DNA of 64,000 bases from Kitasatospora sp. MAP12-44 (GCF_029892095.1 NZ_JARZAE010000004.1:6820001-6884000); one strand, 5' to 3'; counted from the stretch's first letter, positions 43,530-52,825 are shown. Notes: generated by a model from the letters alone, not told the origin. A program made the numbers and translations.

Positions 43530-44369
43530 ATGCGCCGAACCGAAGTTGACCCTGCGTCATCTCCACTGGCTGCCTTCGCGGTACAGCTCCGCAGGTCACG
43601 GGAGGCGAAGGGGCTCTCGCAAGTCGCTTTCGGGAAGCTGATCTGCTTCTCCGACAGCTGGGTGAGTTGCGTCGAAAGAGCTACCCGCGTTCCCACCCAC
43701 TCCTTCGCGGTGAGCGCGGACCGGGTGCTGGAGACCGGCGGAACGCTGGAGCTCATGTGGTGGAACCTCAAGCACAGCGGCCTGATTGAGGGGTTCCCCG
43801 AGTACATGAGCAAGGAGGCCGAGGCGACAGTCATTCGACTGGTCGAGTTCCGGATGATCCCAGGACTGTTGCAGACGACTGAGTACGCGCAGGCTTGGGA
43901 GGCGGGCAACATCCGGCGTGGCAGTGCCACGCAAACTCAAGTCGACGACCGCGTAAGCATCCTGGCCGCGCGGCAGCGTCAACTGGATCGAGAGCCGGCA
44001 CCGATCCTCCATGCGGTGGTTGACGAGGGCTGCCTGCTTCGCCCCATCGGCGGCTGTGCGGTCATGGCCCGACAACTCCGGCACTTGGAAAACCTGGCGC
44101 AACTCGCGAATGTGATCATCCAGGTATCCCCCTACAGCCTGGCGGCCGATCACCCGTTCACGCATCCGATGGTCCTGTTGACCATGTCCAATCGAGCGAT
44201 GGTCGGCTACATGGAGACCGTGAAAAGGGGTTACCTGGAGCGCGACGCCGAAGAGGTCGGGACCTGGGACAGGGACTACGATCGACTTCAAATTGAAGCG
44301 CTCCCGCAGGCTGCATCCCTGAGCATGATCCGAGAGGTACGGAAGGAACTTGAGAGCCATGCAGGTTGA
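43530..44369 (+). CDS. XRE-family regulator with DUF5753 domain
   Basis: A 279-residue regulator: N-terminal HTH (about 16-75, LRRSREAKGLSQVAFGKLI) and a C-terminal DUF5753 domain, with EFRMIPGLLQTTEYAQAW and PFTHPMVLLTM. Codon use is noticeably less GC-rich than the neighbours. This is the commonest streptomycete regulator type and is nearly always followed by a DUF397 gene, as here, with an 11-bp overlap. Known relatives affect development or secondary metabolism; the signal is unknown. Confidence 0.92.
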   Translation: MRRTEVDPASSPLAAFAVQLRRSREAKGLSQVAFGKLICFSDSWVSCVERATRVPTHSFAVSADRVLETGGTLELMWWNLKHSGLIEGFPEYMSKEAEATVIRLVEFRMIPGLLQTTEYAQAWEAGNIRRGSATQTQVDDRVSILAARQRQLDREPAPILHAVVDEGCLLRPIGGCAVMARQLRHLENLAQLANVIIQVSPYSLAADHPFTHPMVLLTMSNRAMVGYMETVKRGYLERDAEEVGTWDRDYDRLQIEALPQAASLSMIREVRKELESHAG

Positions 44370-44565
44370 CCTGACTAGCGCTCCCTGGCGCAAGAGCACT
44401 TACAGTAACGGGAGTGGCGGATGCGTCGAGGTGGCGGACGGCTATGCCGACCTCATGCCCGTCCGTGACTCCAAGGACCCTGAGGGCCCCGCGCTGGTAT
44501 TCCCCGTTGCTTCCTTCGCTGCGTTCGTGGCGGGCGTCAAGGCGGGCGACTTCGGCGCCGTCTGA
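44359..44565 (+). CDS. DUF397 (BldB-like) small protein
   Basis: A 68-residue protein beginning MQVDLTSAPWRKSTYSNGSG, followed by GCVEVADG and VRDSKDPEGPALVF, the full DUF397 signature. The ATG 44359 lies within the end of the XRE gene, so translation is coupled. DUF397 proteins act with their XRE partner, possibly as antagonist (established for some pairs). Confidence 0.93.
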   Translation: MQVDLTSAPWRKSTYSNGSGGCVEVADGYADLMPVRDSKDPEGPALVFPVASFAAFVAGVKAGDFGAV

Positions 44566-44599
44566 CAAGAGGGGGCGGCGCAGCAGCGTCACCGGAGAC

Positions 44600-45202
44600 T
44601 CAAGGCCGGCGGCGGGTGGCGACCACGGAGCTTAGGTCCGGGGCGAGGCGCAGTTCGGTGGCTCGTAGCGCCGGGTGCTCCAGCCAGTACAGGCGGGCGG
44701 TGTCCGGCTGGCCCTCGTGCAGCGGGGGCCAGGTGGTGGCGGGGGTGAAGTCGTCGATGACCACGGTGCCGTGGGCGGTGAGCAGCCGGACGGGATCGGC
44801 GGGTGGCTCGACTCCCTTGCCCTGGCCGCCGCCGTCGAGGACCAGCAGGTCGAACGGGCCGAGGCCGTACAGCTCGCTCCAGTCCCCGCAGACCACCTCG
44901 ACGTGCGGCTGGTCGGCGAAGACCGCCGAGGCGACGGCGGCGCGGACCGGGTCGCGCTCGACGCTGATCAGCCGCACGCCGGGCGCAGCGCCGCTCGCCA
45001 GCCAGGCCAGGCCGACTCCGCAGCCGGTCCCGCTCTCGCCGATCAGTGCGCTCGCGCCGCCGGCCAACGCGCGGATCAGCAGGCCCTGTTCGGGGCGGCA
45101 GGAGTTCGCGAAGCCGTGCGCGTCGGCGGCCGCGAGTGCTCGCCGTACCAGTGGCGGGAGGTCGGCGGCGGCGTGGTGGGAGGCGGTGCCGTGCGTGGAC
45201 AT
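44600..45202 (-). CDS. Class I SAM-dependent O-methyltransferase-like protein
   Basis: A 200-residue Rossmann methyltransferase, start ATG 45202 (MSTHGTASHH). SAM motif I is LIGESGTGCGVGLAWLASG, the acidic residue after strand 2 is in ISVERDP, and the motif II/IV region is LLVLDGGGQGKG followed by VVIDDFTP. The layout resembles catechol O-methyltransferase-like proteins. It starts 8 bp after the RBBP9-type hydrolase gene and is probably cotranscribed. Substrate unknown. Confidence 0.82.
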   Translation of the reverse strand: MSTHGTASHHAAADLPPLVRRALAAADAHGFANSCRPEQGLLIRALAGGASALIGESGTGCGVGLAWLASGAAPGVRLISVERDPVRAAVASAVFADQPHVEVVCGDWSELYGLGPFDLLVLDGGGQGKGVEPPADPVRLLTAHGTVVIDDFTPATTWPPLHEGQPDTARLYWLEHPALRATELRLAPDLSSVVATRRRP

Positions 45203-45210
45203 GAGGCCGG

Positions 45211-45801
45211 TCAGCCTGCGGTGGCGAGGAGTTCGGCGAGCAGGGCCTGGCCCTCGGGCCAACTGCCCATCGCGGAGTCACTGTTGATGTGGCCGAGCGA
45301 GCCGAGGGCGACCAGGCGCGAGCCCCAGCTCTCGGCGAACAGCCGGGAGCGCTCGGGGTCGGCGTAGGGGTCGTTGCTGCTGCTGACCACGATGCTGGGG
45401 AACGGCAGCGGCCGCAGTGGCACGGGCCGGAAGTTCTTCAGCTCGGCGATGTCCACCGTGTCGATGTCGGCGGGCGCGACCAGCAGCGCGCCGATCACCT
45501 GCCGGCCGATCACCTGCCCATCGCTCACCTGCCCAGCGAGCTGCTCCTGCCGGGTCGCCCAGTGGGCGACGGTGATGCAGCCGAGGCTGTGGGCGACCAG
45601 CACCACCGGGCCGGGCGGGGCCAGGGCGACTGCCCGGTCCAGGGTGGCGACCCAGCTGTCGAGTTGCGGAGCGTCCCAGTCCTCCTGCTCGACGCGCAGA
45701 TAGGCGGGGTGCTCCTGCTCCCAGTGGCTCTGCCAGTGGGCGGGGCCCGAGTTCTGGTAGCCGGGCAGGACGAGAACGGTGGCGGTGTCGGTCACCCCCA
45801 C
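45211..45801 (-). CDS. RBBP9/YdeN-type alpha/beta hydrolase
   Basis: A 196-residue serine hydrolase. The N-terminal VLVLPGYQNSGPAHWQSHW, the nucleophile in AHSLGC, the Asp in SSSNDPYAD and the His in LGHINSDSAMG are the full RBBP9 signature. Residues near 90-105 (GQVSDGQVIGRQVIG) come from a 15-bp tandem repeat not expected in the family. It heads a two-gene unit with the methyltransferase. Confidence 0.88.
   Translation of the reverse strand: MGVTDTATVLVLPGYQNSGPAHWQSHWEQEHPAYLRVEQEDWDAPQLDSWVATLDRAVALAPPGPVVLVAHSLGCITVAHWATRQEQLAGQVSDGQVIGRQVIGALLVAPADIDTVDIAELKNFRPVPLRPLPFPSIVVSSSNDPYADPERSRLFAESWGSRLVALGSLGHINSDSAMGSWPEGQALLAELLATAG
45491..45535 (-). repeat. In-frame 15-bp tandem repeat, three copies
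   Basis: CCGATCACCTGCCGG, CCGATCACCTGCCCA and TCGCTCACCTGCCCA follow each other directly inside the RBBP9-type gene, encoding five-residue units such as GQVIG. Frame is preserved. Confidence 0.8.
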
Positions 45802-45947
45802 AGTGTAACGATCTGATGGTCACCCAGGTCGGATGACATGTACAGACACCTCAAGGGCTGTCCCCGGGTCTTCCGCTGTTCACCCATCGCTGGAATCATC
45901 GCTTACCCGCAAGTAACTCCCCCTCGGTCCACCTCTCTGGAGGCCTT

Positions 45948-47900
45948 GTGTCCCCGATCTCCCGTCGCGCGCTGCTCGGTTCTGCCGCTGCCTCAGGCGC
46001 CGCGCTCGGCCTCGGTGCACTGCCCGGCACCGTCCAGCAGGCGCTGGCCGCTCCGGCGGTGCCCGGCACACTGGACGACGTCGAGCATGTCGTGGTGCTC
46101 ATGCAGGAGAACCGCTCGTTCGACCACTACTTCGGCACCCTGAACGGCGTGCGCGGCTACGGCGACACCTCGCGGGTGCGCTTCCCGGGCGGCTCGGACG
46201 TGCTGCAGCAGAAGATGCTCGGCACGGTCGGCGGCACCTCGCTGCTGCCCTGGCACCTGGACACCTCCACCAGCGACGCCCAGCGGATCTTCGACCTGGA
46301 CCACTCCTGGGCCGGCACCCACAGCGCGTGGGCCAACGGCCAGTACAACAACTGGATCCCGGCCAAGACCTGGTACACCATGGGCTACTACAACCGCCAG
46401 GACATCCCGTTCCAGTACGCGCTCGCGGACAACTTCACCGTCTGCGACCAGTACTTCTGCTCGGCGCTGACCTCCACCGACCCGAACCGGCTCTACCTCT
46501 GGTCCGGCATGATCGACCCGAACGGCACCGCCGGCGGCCCGGCCACCGACAACACCAAGAGCGGCTTCACCTGGACCACCTACCCGGAGCGGCTGCAGGC
46601 GGCCGGCATCTCCTGGAAGGTCTACCAGCAGCAGGACAACTTCGACGACAACGCGCTCGCCTGGTTCAAGTCGTTCCAGAGCGCCGCGACCGACTCGCCG
46701 CTCTACATCAACGGCATGGCCCGCCGGGGCGCCGACGACTTCGCCAACGACGTCGCCAACGGCACGCTCCCGGCGGTCAGTTGGGTGGTCGCCCCGACCG
46801 CGCAGTCCGAGCACCCCAACTACCCGCCGGCGCAGGGCGCGGACTTCACCTCCTCGTACGTGCTGCAGGCGCTGGCCGCCAACCCGGAGGTCTGGGCGAA
46901 GACCGTCGTGCTGCTCAACTACGACGAGAACGACGGCTTCTTCGACCACGTGGTACCCCCGGTGGCGCCGGACGGCACACCGGACGAGTTCGTGGCCGGC
47001 GTCCCGATCGGCCTCGGGCCGCGCGTGCCGATGATCGTCATCTCGCCCTGGAGTCGCGGCGGCAAGGTCAACTCCGAGGTCTTCGACCACACTTCGGTGC
47101 TGCGCTTCCTGGAGAACTGGACCGGCGTCAAGGAGACCAACATCTCCGCGTGGCGGCGCACCGTCTGCGGCGACCTGATGTCGGCCTTCGACTTCACCAC
47201 CAGCAACCGGACCTTCCCCGCGCTGCCGGACACCAAGCAGCTGCTCGCCGACCTGGCCCAGCAGGACAAGCTGCTGCTGCCGCCGCTCTTCCCGCCGATC
47301 ATCCAGCGGCAGCCGCAGGTCGAGCCGGGCGACCGCCCGTCGCTGCCGACCGGCTACCGCTTCGGCTCCTCCTCGCGCACCGACACCTCCACCGGCCAGC
47401 TCTGGATCACCTTGGACAACCTGGGCACGCTGGGCGCGGGCATCTCGATGTACGTGGTGAACTTCCGCCAGTTCGGCGCCTGGCGCTACACCCTGCCGGT
47501 CGGCGGCAGCGTCAGCGACTTCTTCAGCGCGCTCGGCGTCAGCGGCGGCCCGTACGACATCGACGCGCACGGACCGGACGGGTTCCTGCGCGGCTACAAG
47601 GGCGACGTCCGGACCTGGACCAACACCGCCAAGGGCCACCCGGAGGTCTCCTCGGTCGAGACCCCGGGCGGCGTGCAGATCACTCTCAGCAACCAGGGCA
47701 GCAGTCCGGTGGTCTTCACCATCGGCGTCAACTCGGCCTTCGGAGCGCCTTCTTCGACGCCCCGCACGGTCACCGTGCAGCCCGGCGGCAGCGCGCAGGA
47801 CGCGCTCGTACCGACCGCCGCCGGACGGTACGACTACACGGTCACCGCCGACACCGGCGACGGCTTCGAGCGCCGCTTCGCGGGTCGCCTGCAGCCGTAG
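45948..47900 (+). CDS. Secreted phosphocholine-type phospholipase C
   Basis: A 650-residue exported enzyme. It starts at GTG 45948 (GGAGG ahead) with a Tat signal: SRRALLGSAAASGAALGLG and an AxA site near residue 35. The catalytic N-terminal domain has EHVVVLMQENRSFDHYFGTL and LNYDENDGFFDHV, the hallmarks of the non-hemolytic phospholipase C/acid phosphatase group. Two C-terminal beta domains (about 465-560 and 565-650) match the small repeats found in such enzymes. The gene ends in a hexamer repeat that supplies five in-frame stops. Confidence 0.94.
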   Translation: MSPISRRALLGSAAASGAALGLGALPGTVQQALAAPAVPGTLDDVEHVVVLMQENRSFDHYFGTLNGVRGYGDTSRVRFPGGSDVLQQKMLGTVGGTSLLPWHLDTSTSDAQRIFDLDHSWAGTHSAWANGQYNNWIPAKTWYTMGYYNRQDIPFQYALADNFTVCDQYFCSALTSTDPNRLYLWSGMIDPNGTAGGPATDNTKSGFTWTTYPERLQAAGISWKVYQQQDNFDDNALAWFKSFQSAATDSPLYINGMARRGADDFANDVANGTLPAVSWVVAPTAQSEHPNYPPAQGADFTSSYVLQALAANPEVWAKTVVLLNYDENDGFFDHVVPPVAPDGTPDEFVAGVPIGLGPRVPMIVISPWSRGGKVNSEVFDHTSVLRFLENWTGVKETNISAWRRTVCGDLMSAFDFTTSNRTFPALPDTKQLLADLAQQDKLLLPPLFPPIIQRQPQVEPGDRPSLPTGYRFGSSSRTDTSTGQLWITLDNLGTLGAGISMYVVNFRQFGAWRYTLPVGGSVSDFFSALGVSGGPYDIDAHGPDGFLRGYKGDVRTWTNTAKGHPEVSSVETPGGVQITLSNQGSSPVVFTIGVNSAFGAPSSTPRTVTVQPGGSAQDALVPTAAGRYDYTVTADTGDGFERRFAGRLQP

Positions 47901-47930
47901 CCGTAGCCGTAGCCGTAGCCGTAGCCGCAG
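47895..47930 (+). repeat. CCGTAG hexamer array across a stop codon
   Basis: Five exact CCGTAG units (47895-47924) plus a variant CCGCAG run directly from the last Pro codon of the phospholipase. Each unit carries an in-frame TAG, so the stop codon is present five times in succession. Confidence 0.9.
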
Positions 47931-47959
47931 TGCTGCCTGCCCGAAAGGGCAAGCAGCAC
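47930..47959. terminator. Bidirectional terminator hairpin
   Basis: GTGCTGCCTGCCC (47930-47942) pairs with GGGCAAGCAGCAC (47947-47959), one mismatch, GAAA loop. It lies between the convergent phospholipase and dehydrogenase genes. Confidence 0.85.
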
Positions 47960-47963
47960 TGTC

Positions 47964-48833
47964 TCATTGGACAGCCCGGCGGCGGGCGGCCTCCCCGAGC
48001 GCGGCGAGGTCGAGGTCGCCGTCCCCGTGCGCCACGGCCGAGAGCAGCGCCCCGCGCAGCACCTCGCCGAACGGCAGCGGGACCCCGGCCTCGGCGCCCG
48101 CGTCCAGCGCGAGGCCGATGTCCTTGAGGCCGAGCGCGAGCCGGAACCCGGCCGGCTCGTACCGGCGTTCGGCGATCATCGCGCCGTAGCCGGAGTAGAC
48201 CGGGCCGGGCAGGATGGTGCCGGTCAGGATCGCGAGCAGCTGTTCGGTAGCCAGCCCGGACGCCTCGGCGAGGGCGGCGGCCTCCGCGAACGCCTCGATC
48301 GCCGACACCAGCAGGAAGTTGGCGCTGATCTTGGCGACATTGGCCAACTCCGGCCGCTCGCCCAGCCGCCAGGTGGTGCGGCCCATCGCGTCGAACAGCG
48401 GCGCCACCCGGTCGATCAGCGAACTGGCGCCAGCGGCAATGATGTTGAGGTTCCCGGCCGCGGCCACGTCGGTCCGTCCGAGCACCGGCGCCGCGACATA
48501 GCCGATGCCGTGCCGGGCGTGCAGCTCGGCGGCTCGGACGGCCAGCGCCGGCGAGACGGTGGCCATGTTGACGTGCACCTCGGCCCCGGCGCCGGCCAGC
48601 AGCTCCTCGTCGAGCAGCAGCGACTCCACCGCGGCGTCGTCCGAGAGCATCGAGACCACGACCTCGTTGCGCAGCACCTCGGGCAGGCTGTCGGCAGCCT
48701 GCGCCCCGCGCCCGACCAGCGCCCGCACCGGCAGCGGCGAACGGTTCCAGACCTGCACCCGGTGACCTGCGGCGAGCAGCTGCCCCGCCATCTCCCGGCC
48801 CATGCTGCCAAGTCCGACGAATCCGACGTTCAA
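47964..48833 (-). CDS. Beta-hydroxyacid dehydrogenase-like NAD(P) oxidoreductase
   Basis: About 290 residues of the 6-phosphogluconate/3-hydroxyisobutyrate dehydrogenase family. The Rossmann motif is VGFVGLGSMGREMAGQLLAAGH, the substrate loop corresponds to NMATVSPALA, and the catalytic Lys is in KISANFLLVSAIEA. The start is probably TTG 48833, 8 bp after AGAGGAG; a GTG three codons earlier overlaps that site. The family also includes imine reductases; substrate not assigned. Confidence 0.88.
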   Translation of the reverse strand: MNVGFVGLGSMGREMAGQLLAAGHRVQVWNRSPLPVRALVGRGAQAADSLPEVLRNEVVVSMLSDDAAVESLLLDEELLAGAGAEVHVNMATVSPALAVRAAELHARHGIGYVAAPVLGRTDVAAAGNLNIIAAGASSLIDRVAPLFDAMGRTTWRLGERPELANVAKISANFLLVSAIEAFAEAAALAEASGLATEQLLAILTGTILPGPVYSGYGAMIAERRYEPAGFRLALGLKDIGLALDAGAEAGVPLPFGEVLRGALLSAVAHGDGDLDLAALGEAARRRAVQ

Positions 48834-49064
48834 CGAGGTCACTCCTCTGGCTGCTCTGACGATGCGTCCGCTCCCGATCGTAGCCAAATGACGCCCGCAG
48901 CGGCCCGCACGTCCCGGCAAGCCCCCTCCGCCCGCCCAAACCCCCCGCGTCAGGTCCGTACGGGTGGACTCGCCGAGCGGTGACCGCAGGCGCGCGGGGG
49001 GCGGGGTCGGAGCGGGTGGTGACGTTGGCGGGCAAGCTCCCCTCCCACCGGAAGAGACGCCTCC

Positions 49065-50288
49065 ATGCGCCGTGCCCCCGCCCGCCGACTCGCCACCGCC
49101 CTGCTCGCCCTCGCCACCCTGGCTCCCCTCGCCCTGACCGCGTCCCCGGCGGTGGCCGCCCCGCCGCCGGCCGCCGGCCGAGGCGCCGCCTCCACCACCG
49201 ACCCGTACGCGGACGACTGCCCGCCGCACGGCTTGGACCCCGAGCTGGTGGCCCGCATCGACGCGGCGATCGCCGGCGCCCAGCAGGAGACCGGCGTCCC
49301 CGGCGTGACCGTCGGCCTGTGGTTCCCCGGCAAGGGCAGCTACATCCGGTCGACCGGGGTGGCCAACACCGCGACCGGGGCGCCGATGAAGCCCGACCTC
49401 AACATGCGGATCGGCAGCGAGACCAAGACCTTCACCGCCACCGCCGTCCTGGAGCTGGTCGACGAGGGGCTGGTCGGGCTGGACGATCCGATCGCCAAGT
49501 ACCTGGACGGCGTCCCCGACGGCCAGAACATCACCATCCGTCAGGTGCTGGAGATGCGCAGCGGCCTGTTCTCGTACAGCGCCGACCCGGACTTCGTCCA
49601 GGCGTTTCTCAGCGACCCGACCCGCCCGTTCACCCCGCAGGAGCTGCTGGCGTACGCCTTCAAGCACCCGAACGTCTTCCCCCCGGGCACGCAGTTCCAG
49701 TACTCCAACACCAACTACATCCTGCTCGGCCTGCTCGTCGAGAAGCTCGGGAAGATGCCGCTCGCCGACTTCATCCACCAGCGGGTCACCGGGCCGTCCC
49801 ACCTGGACCACACGCTCTTCCCGCAGGGCGCCGAGTTCCCCAAGCCGCACGCGCACGGGTACACCAACCAGACGCTGAGCGGTGCGATCGCCGACTCCAC
49901 CCACTGGAACCCGAGTTGGGGCTGGGCGGCCGGCGCGATGATCTCCGACCTGCACGACCTGCACCACTGGGCCAAGGACGTCGCCACCGGCACCCTGCTC
50001 TCCCGGGCCACCCAGGAGCAGCGGGAGAACTTCATCCCCGTACCGGGTTTCGACGGCGCGGGGTACGGCCTGGGCCTGTTCAACACCCACGGCTGGATCG
50101 GCCACAACGGCTCGCTGCCCGGCTACGAGAGCGTGACGATGTACCTGCCGGAGCAGAAGGCCACGATGGTGATCCTGATCAACACCGACATCCTGTACCA
50201 GGGCTCTGAGCCGAGCACCGTGATCGCCAACGCGGTCACCTCCGTCGTCACCCCGGACCACATCTACCAGCTCCCGGCCGAGGGCTGA
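49065..50288 (+). CDS. Secreted serine hydrolase (D-alanyl-D-alanine carboxypeptidase/class C beta-lactamase fold)
   Basis: A 407-residue exported protein with a Sec signal peptide (MRRAPARRLATALLALATLA, cleaved near AVA-AP at about 31). The active-site serine is in SETK (about 114-117), the second motif is YSN in FQYSNTNYILLG, and the third motif, GHNGSLPGY, is the HxG variant of KTG. Typical of streptomycete DD-peptidases acting on wall peptides or of related esterases. Single gene. Confidence 0.92.
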   Translation: MRRAPARRLATALLALATLAPLALTASPAVAAPPPAAGRGAASTTDPYADDCPPHGLDPELVARIDAAIAGAQQETGVPGVTVGLWFPGKGSYIRSTGVANTATGAPMKPDLNMRIGSETKTFTATAVLELVDEGLVGLDDPIAKYLDGVPDGQNITIRQVLEMRSGLFSYSADPDFVQAFLSDPTRPFTPQELLAYAFKHPNVFPPGTQFQYSNTNYILLGLLVEKLGKMPLADFIHQRVTGPSHLDHTLFPQGAEFPKPHAHGYTNQTLSGAIADSTHWNPSWGWAAGAMISDLHDLHHWAKDVATGTLLSRATQEQRENFIPVPGFDGAGYGLGLFNTHGWIGHNGSLPGYESVTMYLPEQKATMVILINTDILYQGSEPSTVIANAVTSVVTPDHIYQLPAEG

Positions 50289-50412
50289 CCGCGGAACAGC
50301 GCTGCTGAGAGTACGTCATGAGTCCGTAACAGCCGGCTTCCAGGCCGGGGGCAACGGGGTGGTGTGCGGCTAGCATCACCCCGTTGACCTGGACCTATGA
50401 CGGGGGAGAGCG

Positions 50413-51363
50413 ATGAGTACGGGTGCTGGGACGCTGCTGACCAGACGGCGGCTGCTGTGGGCGGGCGGGGCGGTCGGCGGGCTCGCGGTGCTCGGGGCCG
50501 GCGCGGGCACCGCGATGGCGGAGGACCTGCTGCCGGGCGGGGTGACGCTGCGTCGGGCGATCGGGCTGACCGGGCCGGACGGCAGCGTGCCGCAGATCGC
50601 CCCCGGGCCGATGACCGACGAGCTGGTCGCCTCGGCCGCCCGCGGCAAGTCGGTGCGCCTGATCACGATGACCCCGCCCGGTACGGCCCGGCCCGGCGCG
50701 CTGCCGGTGGCGGTGGTGCTGCACGGGCGCGGCGCCGACGCGCAGGCGATGGTGCAGCTCGGGATGCCGCAGTTCCTGGCGACGGCGGTGGCGGCCGGGG
50801 CGCCGCCGTTCGCGCTGGTCGCGGTGGACGGCGGCGACGCGAGCTACTGGCACCGCCGGACGGCGGGCGACGATCCGCAGCGGATGCTGCTCGACGAACT
50901 GCCCGGCTGGCTGGCCGCCCGCGGCTTCGCCACCGCACGGGCCGGCGCGAAAGCGGGCGCGACAGCGGGCTCGGTCAGCGGCGCGCTCGGCATCTCGATG
51001 GGCGGCTCGGGCGCGCTGCGCTACGCGCGCGGCCGCGGCGCGGGCTTCGGCCCGGTCGCGCTGCTGAGCCCGGCGCTCTTCCGCGACTGGGCCGACGCCC
51101 GGACGGTCGACGGCTTCGACTCCGAGCCGGACTGGCGCGAGGACGAGCCGCTGCTCCACCTCGACCAGCCGCACGGCGCGCCGCTGGCCCTCTGGTGCGG
51201 CACCGAGGACCCGTTCTGCCCCGCCGCCCGCCAACTCGCCGCCCAGGGCGGCGTCAGCCAGGCGCACTTCCCGCGCGGCGAGCACACCGACGGCTTCTGG
51301 CGGCGGGTGCTCCCGGCGGCGATGGACTTCCTGGGCCACGCGCTCACCGTCCCTCGACAATGA
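50413..51363 (+). CDS. Exported esterase (alpha/beta hydrolase)
   Basis: A 316-residue protein with a twin-arginine-like leader (LTRRRLLWAGGAVGGLAVLG). The hydrolase domain has VVLHGRGADAQAM as the oxyanion region, the nucleophile in LGISMGGSGALRYA, an acid in CGTEDPFC and a late His in GEHTDGFW. It resembles esterase D/feruloyl-esterase-like putative esterases of streptomycetes. Substrate unknown. It precedes an FAD-linked oxidase on the same strand by 37 bp. Confidence 0.85.
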   Translation: MSTGAGTLLTRRRLLWAGGAVGGLAVLGAGAGTAMAEDLLPGGVTLRRAIGLTGPDGSVPQIAPGPMTDELVASAARGKSVRLITMTPPGTARPGALPVAVVLHGRGADAQAMVQLGMPQFLATAVAAGAPPFALVAVDGGDASYWHRRTAGDDPQRMLLDELPGWLAARGFATARAGAKAGATAGSVSGALGISMGGSGALRYARGRGAGFGPVALLSPALFRDWADARTVDGFDSEPDWREDEPLLHLDQPHGAPLALWCGTEDPFCPAARQLAAQGGVSQAHFPRGEHTDGFWRRVLPAAMDFLGHALTVPRQ

Positions 51364-51400
51364 GCGTGTCCCGACCCGGCCGGGCTGGGACGATGAGCGG

Positions 51401-52816
51401 GTGACCCAGCCGACCCAGCCGACCGATCTGCCCGCCGCCCTCGCCGCCCTGCGCTCCGCGCTGGGGCCGTCCGGGGTGCTGGACCCGTCCGATCCGGCGG
51501 CCGGCTTCGTCCGCGACGAGCGCGGACTGCTGCCCGCCCACCCGGCGGCCGTGCTGCGGCCGCGCGACACCGCGCAGGTGGCCGCCGCCGTCCGGGTCTG
51601 CGCCCGGTACGGCGTGCCAGTGGTGCCGTTCGCGGGCGGCACGGGGCTGGTCGGCGGCGCCATGCCGCTGGGGACGGGTGAGCAGGTGGTGCTCAGCGTC
51701 CGCGCGCTGGACCGGATCCGCTCGGTCGACCCGGCCGACTTCGCGCTCACCGCGGAGGCCGGCTGCATCGTCGCCGACGTCCAACAGGCCGCAGCCGAGG
51801 CCGGGTTGCTCTTCCCGCTGCGGCTCGCCTCGGAGGGCAGCTGCCGGATCGGCGGCACGATCGCCACCAACGCGGGCGGCAGCAACGTGCTGCGCTACGG
51901 GATGACCCGCGACCTGGTGCTCGGCCTGGAGGCGGTGCTGCCGGACGGCCGGATCTGGCACGGGCTGCGCGCGTTGCGCAAGGACAACTCCGGCTACGAC
52001 CTCAAGCAGCTGCTGATCGGCTCGGAGGGTACCCTCGGCATCGTCACCGCCGCCACCCTGCGGCTCTTCCCGCTCCCGCGCCACCGCGCGGTGGCGCTGC
52101 TCGCGCTGCCAGACCTTGCCGTACTCACCGAACTGCTCTCCTGCGCACGTGAGTTGCTGGAGGACAAGCTCACTGCGCTGGAACTGTTCACCCGCATCGG
52201 ACTTGACCTCCTGATCGACCAAGTCCCGGGAACGAAGGACCCGTTCGGCGCGCCACACCCGGCCTACCTGCTGGTGGAGGCCACCGCCACCAGGGACGCC
52301 GACGGACTCGCCGCCCTGCTGGAGCGGTTCCTCACCGAGGCGAGCGAACGGGGGCTGGTCGCCGACGCCGTACCGGCCCTGGACCGGCCGCAGGCCCAGG
52401 CCCTGTGGCGACTTCGCGAGTCGCTGCCGGAGGCGGAGAAGCGCGCGGGCGGCGCGATCAAGCACGACCTCGGCGTGCCGCTGGGCGCCATCGCCGACTT
52501 CATCATGGCGGCGGAGCGTCGACTGGCGGAGCGGCATCCCGAGCTGACGGTGAACGCCTTCGGCCATGTCGGCGACGGCGGCGTGCACTTCAACGTGCTG
52601 CTGCGGGAGGGGATCGACCGGGCGGAGATCTCGGCGCTGCTCTTCGAGCTGGTGGCGGAGTTCGGGGGCAGCATCAGCGGCGAGCACGGCATCGGGGTGC
52701 TCAAGGCCGACGCCCTGCCGGGCACCAGGTCGCCGGTCGAACTCTCACTGCTGCGCGCCGTGAAGGCCGCTCTCGACCCGCAGGGCATCATGAACCCCGG
52801 CAAGCTGCTGACGTGA
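51401..52816 (+). CDS. FAD-linked oxidase, glycolate oxidase GlcD type
   Basis: A 471-residue flavoprotein starting at GTG 51401. The PCMH-type FAD domain has PFAGGTGLVGGAMPL, the pyrophosphate-contact region GGTIATNAGGSNVLRYGM, and IGSEGTLGIVTAATL. The C-terminal cap domain has FGHVGDGGVHFNVL and SGEHGIGVLK, typical of D-2-hydroxyacid (glycolate, D-lactate) dehydrogenases. No FeS partner (GlcF) is adjacent. Cytoplasmic. Confidence 0.93.
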   Translation: MTQPTQPTDLPAALAALRSALGPSGVLDPSDPAAGFVRDERGLLPAHPAAVLRPRDTAQVAAAVRVCARYGVPVVPFAGGTGLVGGAMPLGTGEQVVLSVRALDRIRSVDPADFALTAEAGCIVADVQQAAAEAGLLFPLRLASEGSCRIGGTIATNAGGSNVLRYGMTRDLVLGLEAVLPDGRIWHGLRALRKDNSGYDLKQLLIGSEGTLGIVTAATLRLFPLPRHRAVALLALPDLAVLTELLSCARELLEDKLTALELFTRIGLDLLIDQVPGTKDPFGAPHPAYLLVEATATRDADGLAALLERFLTEASERGLVADAVPALDRPQAQALWRLRESLPEAEKRAGGAIKHDLGVPLGAIADFIMAAERRLAERHPELTVNAFGHVGDGGVHFNVLLREGIDRAEISALLFELVAEFGGSISGEHGIGVLKADALPGTRSPVELSLLRAVKAALDPQGIMNPGKLLT

Positions 52817-52825
52817 GTCCGGACC

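Noticed and set aside
43364..43549. 61-codon rightward frame just before the XRE gene
   Set aside because: It crosses the divergent promoter and the TGTAGT palindrome and overlaps the real XRE start in another frame.
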